The notes beneath the pieces are model-generated. The model worked only from the letters and a program-made list of their open reading frames with translations, searched no databases and had not been told where the DNA came from. Below are positions 58,749 through 64,000 of a stretch of DNA of 64,000 nt, piece by piece. Location of the stretch: assembly GCA_947561395.2 (NCBI GenBank), contig OX387190.1:25910858-25974857 (forward strand). Direction: 5' to 3'. The first letter of the stretch is position 1, and each line of letters opens with the position of its first letter. The stretch comes from Buxus sempervirens (lineage: Eukaryota > Streptophyta > Magnoliopsida > Buxales > Buxaceae). Both the position numbers and the translations under genes were made by a program.

Positions 58749-61700
58749 TGTGTGCATGGTTGCACGGGTGGGCGTGCCTCCTAAAGGGTAGAAAGGTAAT
58801 TTGGAGTCGCCATTGCCTGATGGGGTGTAGGCAAACACCTGGGTGCCTAGGTTTTTCTACTAGGCTGGTCTGCGGCTTGAGATTCTAAGCAAGGTCTCAG
58901 TTACGGTCCGGGGAAGTCCGTAGACACCCCGGTCCGCCCCGTCAAATGACAGGTCCCATGGGTTTTCCTGATTTGAGTCAACTTTTGGTCTTTCACTCAC
59001 CTGATTCCTAATCCAGCATTCAAATTTGGTTAAGTCTGGCTGGACCGCCAAAGTGGTGTGGGTCCCTTTACTTGATTTTATCTTCTTGGCTTAAAGTGAT
59101 GTGAGTCGGATTGGGCGGGCCTCGTTGGAAGGCCCGCGGATTCCTTTGTGGGCTTGGTTAAGCCCACATACCCCCTAGTAGGCCTCAGTCTTGCCTGAGA
59201 GGCCCTTCGGGCTTTGGTTCAATGAATCAATTTTATTTAAATTTCAAGTTGGAGATTAAATTTGATTTCCATGCAAAAGTGAGTCTGGATTGATTTACAG
59301 GCCCTTGGGCGGGCCCCACGATGGATGCCAAGTTGGTTGAGTTATCTTGCTTAATCCATGCCAAAATGGTCCAGGCTTTGGGCTTGGGGCCCTTTACCTG
59401 GGCTTGGGCTTGAAAGCCCAAGACTTCATTAGTTAGGATTTCGGAACCCTAATCTTTGTTGGGTTCAATGGGCTTAGTGGGCCCGACAGGCCTTGCCCTG
59501 GGTCTCGGCCAAACCATGCCTAAATCTAAACCGACATGCTTCAAGTTCAGGCTCTTGGTGGGCCGCATTGGGTTAGGCCCATTCAATCAATTTATTACCT
59601 TTATTTAGCAAAAGTAGGTTTGTCGGGCTTAATGGGCCCCTTTGGAAGGCCCACTGGAAATCAAATTGGACCGTGTCAATCCATGGCCCATCTTGGGCCT
59701 CCGGTTGACCTGGAAACCCTACTGGTCTACTTGGTTTAGCTAAAAGGATTGCAAAAATGAGTTAAGAAGCTGAAAATCAACAAAATGGAGCCTCTGTAAT
59801 GTAGCCGACCTGAGTTGTCGGCTACACACAGAGAAGCCTGTATCCGACCTTAAGCATCGGTTACACACAGAGACACTTGTATCCGATCCGGTTTGTCGGT
59901 TACAAAAGAAACTCTGTTGATCCGACCTGAGTTGTCGGATCAGCTAAAAGATGCCATTTTTTGGATCTCTGCAATGGGCTTGGGTTTATGGGCTTCTTGG
60001 GGTGTTCCAGTGATTGTGTGGGCCCCTATGTGGGCCCACAGTGGTGCAAACAAGACTAAACTAAAAGTGAACTACATAAAAACATCTGAAAATTAACAAC
60101 CACTCTCGGCATGGGATCTATAAAAACGCAAGCATGCATGTGGTGTGTGCACTAGGCAAGGTGGCATAGACTTCACATGACCCAAAATAGTAGTTAAATT
60201 GACACAAGACCCTAGTAAAAAAAACTCACCTAAATAGCAAATAAGATGATACTCATGCCATCCTAAGGTAGTAGCATATATGCCTTAAATTGGAGTTAGA
60301 TTATGAGGAATCTTATGCATGCTAGGCAATCCAACCCTATCATGCATGGATAACACATAAAGATAAGAAAAGAACAAAATTCCACAGACCTTGAAACATG
60401 CTCATGCTCACACAAAACCATGCATGCTAACCCTATCATGCTCACACAAAACCATTTATCTATCTTAGAGGGAAAACCACAAACGAAGGGGATAAAGGGC
60501 CAACTCAATAACAATAACAGTGATTTTTGAGTGCTTAAGAGCCAACTCAAAATTCACCCCTCTTCTCCCTATGGTTCAATCGAAATGCCCACCTCAACTT
60601 GGAAGGATTACACCCTTGTAGTGGTGTGTAAAAAAGTGAAGAAAATGGGGAGGAAAATAGTAGCAATCATCCCCCAACAGCAAACACACAATGCACATAA
60701 AATTTTATGTGCTCCAAATCACACCATGCTCATATATGTGAAATAAAGTAGTACAAAGAGCTCACCTTGGGATTATGGATGTGTCTAAGATGTTCTTCAC
60801 CTCATTTTGGATCAGAAGTACACTTGAGCAGCACCTCCGTTGCTCCAATGGCACCTTCAAGGACTCCTTTGGGGGTTTGCAATGAAGGAGAAGAGAGTGG
60901 ACAAAAGCTTGGGCAAGGCTTGGATAAAGTTGAAGGCTTGGAGGTGTAGAAAGAAAGGGAGAAAAAGGAGGGGGGGGGGGGGGGGGTGGGGGTTCGGACA
61001 AGGCTAGAAGAGTGGAGAAATGAAGGGGGCAGCTTGCTTCCTCTTTGGAGCATCCCACCCCCTCCCCTTTTATAGGCCAGCCTTGATGGTTAAGAAAGAC
61101 CAATCTTTAATTATTTTTACCAAAAGTGACTTTTTTATTGTTATTTTTTACTTGTGACTTATTATTTTCTACTTAATGGATAAGAAAGGCTCTTTTGTTA
61201 ATATTTTTAAGAAAGACCCTTTTTATTATTATTTTCGTTTGCTTAAGGGTTAAGAAAGGAGGACGTCCATGTGGCGCAGTTTGCCACATGGACAGATTAT
61301 TTTTGACCTAGCGCTACTCATAACTCTCTCATTTGAACTCCGATTCTAGCAAACTCAGTTGCGTTGGAACCGGGTTGACATCCTCTATCCACCGAGCTAG
61401 AGTTTAGCATCAAATTCTAGTTTTTTAGCAGAAGCGCCGAGTCGTGTCTCTGAGCCAATTTTGCTCATATCTCCTTATCCGGGACTCCGATTCCAGCAAA
61501 CTCAATTGCGTTGGAGTCATGTCGAAATGCTCTTTCTGCTGGTATCAAATTGTGTAGTTGATCTGGGGTTTAGCAGAAAGTCGATTTCTGCTTTTATCAG
61601 ATTTGACCAGTCCATAACTTCTTTGTTCGGACTCTGTTTTGAGCAAACTCAGTTTTGTTAGAGTCATATCGGAATCCTCTTTCCAATGGTGAGAAGTATA

Positions 61701-61812
61701 GTGACTGATTTGCACCAGATAAAAAGTCAACTTTTTGACTTTCTCAAGTTTGACTTTTCAGTTAAAATTTCATTTTCTGCATTTTGGTAGGTGCAAAAAT
61801 GAGGTACTTACA
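58749..61812 (-). mobile_element. Family B solo LTR inside the RT region, with perfect TSD
   Basis: On the minus strand it starts TGTAAGTACCTCATTTTTGC and ends CCATGCACACA. AATAC flanks it at 58744-58748 and 61813-61817. Removing it restores PHIDVLVDNTATHS in the RT. It carries three copies of a 147-base unit (61351, 61498, 61645), a TATA box CCTATAAAAGGGG near 61067-61079, a G17 run at 60970-60986, a splice donor CCAAG/GTGAGC near 60764, and four palindromes at exactly 39 bases (59802, 59841, 59880, 59919). Confidence 0.93.
59801..59942. promoter_or_regulatory. Four palindromes at exact 39-bp period in the family B LTR
   Basis: Units start at 59802, 59841, 59880 and 59919. The arms differ (TAGCCGAC...GTCGGCTA; TATCCGAC...; GATCCGAC...GTCGGATC), yet each is self-complementary and the spacing is constant. 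Here the array is far downstream of the TATA box in LTR orientation, unlike family A, so it need not be a core promoter part. Confidence 0.8.
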
Positions 61813-62159
61813 AATACATCGATGTGTGGCAATGGAAAGTTGTCTTTCTGGCTTGCCTTGTTCAGATCCCTGTAGTCAACGTACATCCTGACCCTTCCAT
61901 CTTTCTTGAGAACTGGTACGATGTTTGCTAACCATTCTAGGTAATCTGTAACTTTCAAGAATCTGGCATTAAATTGCTTGGTGACCTCTTCTTTGATCTT
62001 CAGGGCCCATTCCGGCTTCATGCGTCTGAGTTTTTGCTTCATTGGTGTGGCCTCAGACTTTATTGGTAACCGATGCATAACTAAGTCCGTGTTTAACCCA
62101 GGAATATCCTCATATGACCATGCAACCACGTCAATGTAAGTTTTTAGAAAATCAATCAT
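61813..62159 (-). pseudogene. RT, N-terminal part, of the minus-strand element
   Basis: It contains KTYIDVVAWSYEDIPGLN, PMKQKLRRMKPEWALKIK, WLANIVPVLKKDGRVRM and YVDYRDLNKASQKDNFPLPH, the first RT blocks, and matches the intact pol of the plus-strand element nearly block by block. It breaks off at the inserted solo LTR (61812). Confidence 0.88.
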
Positions 62160-63084
62160 CTGTGTTTTCAGTCATTGAGACAGCTTTTTACCAATTTGAA
62201 GAATTCTTGGTTGTGCTGTTTCACCTATGTCGATTGGTTCAATTTCCTCACTATTAGCCTAGAGACCCTTTTCATGTCTTTCCAAAGCCAATTGGATTTC
62301 TGGCGGAGTCTCCCATGATTCATCATTATCCTCAAGTTCAAAAGACTCATTGGGGGATAATTTCTGAATCTTCAGGTTGTGATGGGCAAGTGTCGCAATC
62401 TAATTCTTGCTCAGTACTGTGCACCAGCTCATGCTTTTCTTGAATTTCTTTTTGTTCTTTTTGTTTGATCATGGCAGCCTGATTATCTATCTCGTGCTCC
62501 GCATCTTTCGGGTGTGCGTCGAGATTGATATCGAGGTTGCGAAATTGAGTTTGCTTGTTTGTACAATTATTAACAAAAACAAGCAAGTACTCAAAAGATT
62601 TTATGCATTCATTGAAGAGTTGAGTCATATCTACAACGGAGATTTCACAAGTAGAAGAAACCCCCTTTGGCAGATCAGCCTTGCTGGTGGCAAAAGGCGT
62701 CGAGCTCCAGTTCTGTAGTGGGCAGCTTTCCTAGTTGATGGCGGTCACTTCCTCTATCCTTCCAACTTGTACCATGCTGACATCACTGTCTGATGAGATG
62801 TAAACGAGATTATGAGCCTTACCCTTTTCTGGCCTGTTTGAATGGTGGTGCTCCGGTGCCCAATTGCCATATGTTTCATGATAAATCATCTCAGGAATTG
62901 GTCCTAGCACTTTTGGCATCTGACAAAACATCTGGTTCAACCCATTTCGCGTCCCAGAGTGCAGAATGTAAGGAGGAGGTGGAGGAGATTTTTGCCTTGG
63001 GGTGGGCTCTCTTGAACCGCCTTGGCTCTCCATCATGCATATGTACATAGCTGAATCTTCTTCCTTTTCTCCTGGTATGGTAAC
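62160..63084 (-). pseudogene. Polyprotein linker between protease and RT, minus-strand element
   Basis: Two open pieces, 63084-62731 and 62628-62347, carry acidic, proline-rich linker sequence (KEEDSAMYICMM, PRQKSPPPPPYIL, glutamate/glutamine-rich stretches) at the position of the linker upstream of RT in the plus-strand element. No fold is recognised. Stops and frame changes separate the pieces. It is cut at 63085 by an LTR in the opposite orientation. Confidence 0.55.
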
Positions 63085-64000
63085 TGTAAGCACCTTACTT
63101 TTGCACCCCTGGAATTGCTGAAAATGAAAACCCTGGCAGAAAGTCAAACCCCGAGGGGACAAAAAGTTGACTTTTTTATCAAGAGAAATTTGGCCACCTT
63201 GCTTTATATCATTGGATAGAGAATCCCAACACTGTTCCAATGCAACTGAGTTTGTAGGAATCGGAGTCTGAATGAGGGTTCTGCGGGCGGTCAAACTTGG
63301 GCGGAGCCAAAAGTTGACTTTCTGCTAAAATCCGATCCAGATACCTTGCTCTATGTCACTGGATAGAGAATCTCGACACGATTCCAACGCAACTGAGTTT
63401 GCAGGAATCGGAGTTCAGATGAGGGTTCTGCGAGCGGTCAAACTTGAGTGGAGGCAAAAGTTGACTTTTTGCTAAAATCCGATCCAAGTGCTTACATCTA
63501 TATCATTGGATAGAGAATCCCGACACGGTTCCAACGCAACTGAGTTTGCAGGAATCGGAGTCCGGATGAGGGTTCTGTGGGCGGTCAAACTTGAGCGGAG
63601 CCAAAAGTTGACTTTCTGCTAAAATCCAATCCAGAGGCCTACCCCTAGGTCATGGGATAGAGGGCTCCGATACGATTCTAACGCAACTGAGTTTGCCCAA
63701 ATCGGAGCCCGGATAAAGAAAATATGAGCTGACAAAATTCTCGAGCAGCAAAACCGGCAAACTGCGCACATGGCAGAGAGCTGCACACGTGGCAAGTGGC
63801 GCAGGAAAATATCTCGGGGATCAAATCCATAAATATCCAAACATTCAAAATATCCCAGGGACTAAATCTGTAAAAATCCAAGAATATCGGATTAAATTGA
63901 AAATAACAAGGGACTATATCCTAAAATTCGGATTTTCCGACCAAACGAGCGGCCGCATTAATTGATTTTTAATCATTTGGTCGCTCGCGCGAACGTGGCA
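63085..64000 (+). mobile_element. Family B LTR, 5' end only (runs off the window)
   Basis: It starts TGTAAGCACCTTACTTTTGC, matching the reversed start of the family B LTR at 61812, and follows GTAAC (63080-63084), which should recur after its far end. It holds four copies of a unit starting at AAAGTTGAC (GTTGAC at 63166, 63313, 63460 and 63607), exactly 147 bases apart, each with CAACGCAACTGAGTTTGC. Whether it is a solo LTR or the edge of a whole element cannot be told from this window. Confidence 0.8.

Larger units (their letters stand above)
45452..64000 (-). mobile_element. Older Tat/Ogre-type gypsy element, partial and heavily nested
   Basis: On the minus strand the order is upstream polyprotein (63084-62160), RT, RNase H, second RNase H, integrase, polypurine tract (52388-52374) and 3' LTR (52373-45452). 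The 5' LTR lies beyond the window. Pol resembles that of the plus-strand element block by block but has several stops and frameshifts. Later insertions are a family B LTR at 63085, a family B solo LTR at 58749, a family A solo LTR at 54633, and a family B LTR at 45645 that itself carries a family E LTR. Taking these out restores colinearity, though not an open frame. Confidence 0.88.

Noticed and set aside
63085..64000. The family B LTR start as the 5' LTR of the minus-strand element.
   Set aside because: Its orientation is plus, opposite to that element, and it cuts the polyprotein, so it is a separate later insertion.

Overview
The window is a piece of a flowering-plant nuclear genome, probably a eudicot, and is made almost entirely of transposable elements. 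No host gene is supported. The evidence is plant-type LINE, copia and gypsy sequence, two protein families known from plant genomes and plant elements (plant mobile domain, DUF7745-like), AT-rich spacers, and insertion boundaries that can be read at base level from target-site duplications (TSDs).

Layout. 1-2912: spacer, then a 5'-truncated LINE with an 11-bp TSD. 2913-9407: small DNA elements, including a 2.96-kb terminal-inverted-repeat (TIR) element that holds a solo copia-type LTR, and a TIR element inserted in a Helitron-like repeat. 9408-11836: a solo LTR of gypsy family A (TSD CGAAG). 11837-14311: Helitron-like and hAT-like remnants and a promoter-like LTR fragment. 14312-36718: a full-length 22.4-kb Ty3/gypsy element of the Tat/Ogre type (TSD ATCCC; about 14 substitutions between LTRs by eye). 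36719-45451: AT-rich spacer, a CCA microsatellite split by a solo LTR of family E and by a hAT-like element. 45452-64000: an older minus-strand Tat/Ogre-type element. Its 3' LTR carries two further nested LTRs, its integrase is split by a family A solo LTR (TSD CCCCC), its reverse transcriptase by a family B solo LTR (TSD AATAC), and its upstream polyprotein by a family B LTR that runs off the window.

How the parts of the 22.4-kb element work together. On the plus strand it encodes gag, protease, a G-patch-like segment, and an intact reverse transcriptase - RNase H - second RNase H - integrase frame. Gag, protease and pol lie in different frames. Between pol and the 3' LTR, on the opposite strand, are two spliced genes: a 530-aa DUF7745/plant-mobile-like protein in two coding exons, and a 735-aa plant-mobile-domain protein in seven coding exons. 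Every junction is GT-AG and keeps the frame. Arrays of short palindromes at a 39-bp period occur in the LTR upstream of its TATA box, in the 5' leader, just upstream of a TATA box for the first antisense gene, and upstream of the second. The same 39-bp spacing survives in diverged solo LTRs whose palindromes have different sequences. This antisense gene pair plus phased palindrome arrays is the most interesting system in the window.
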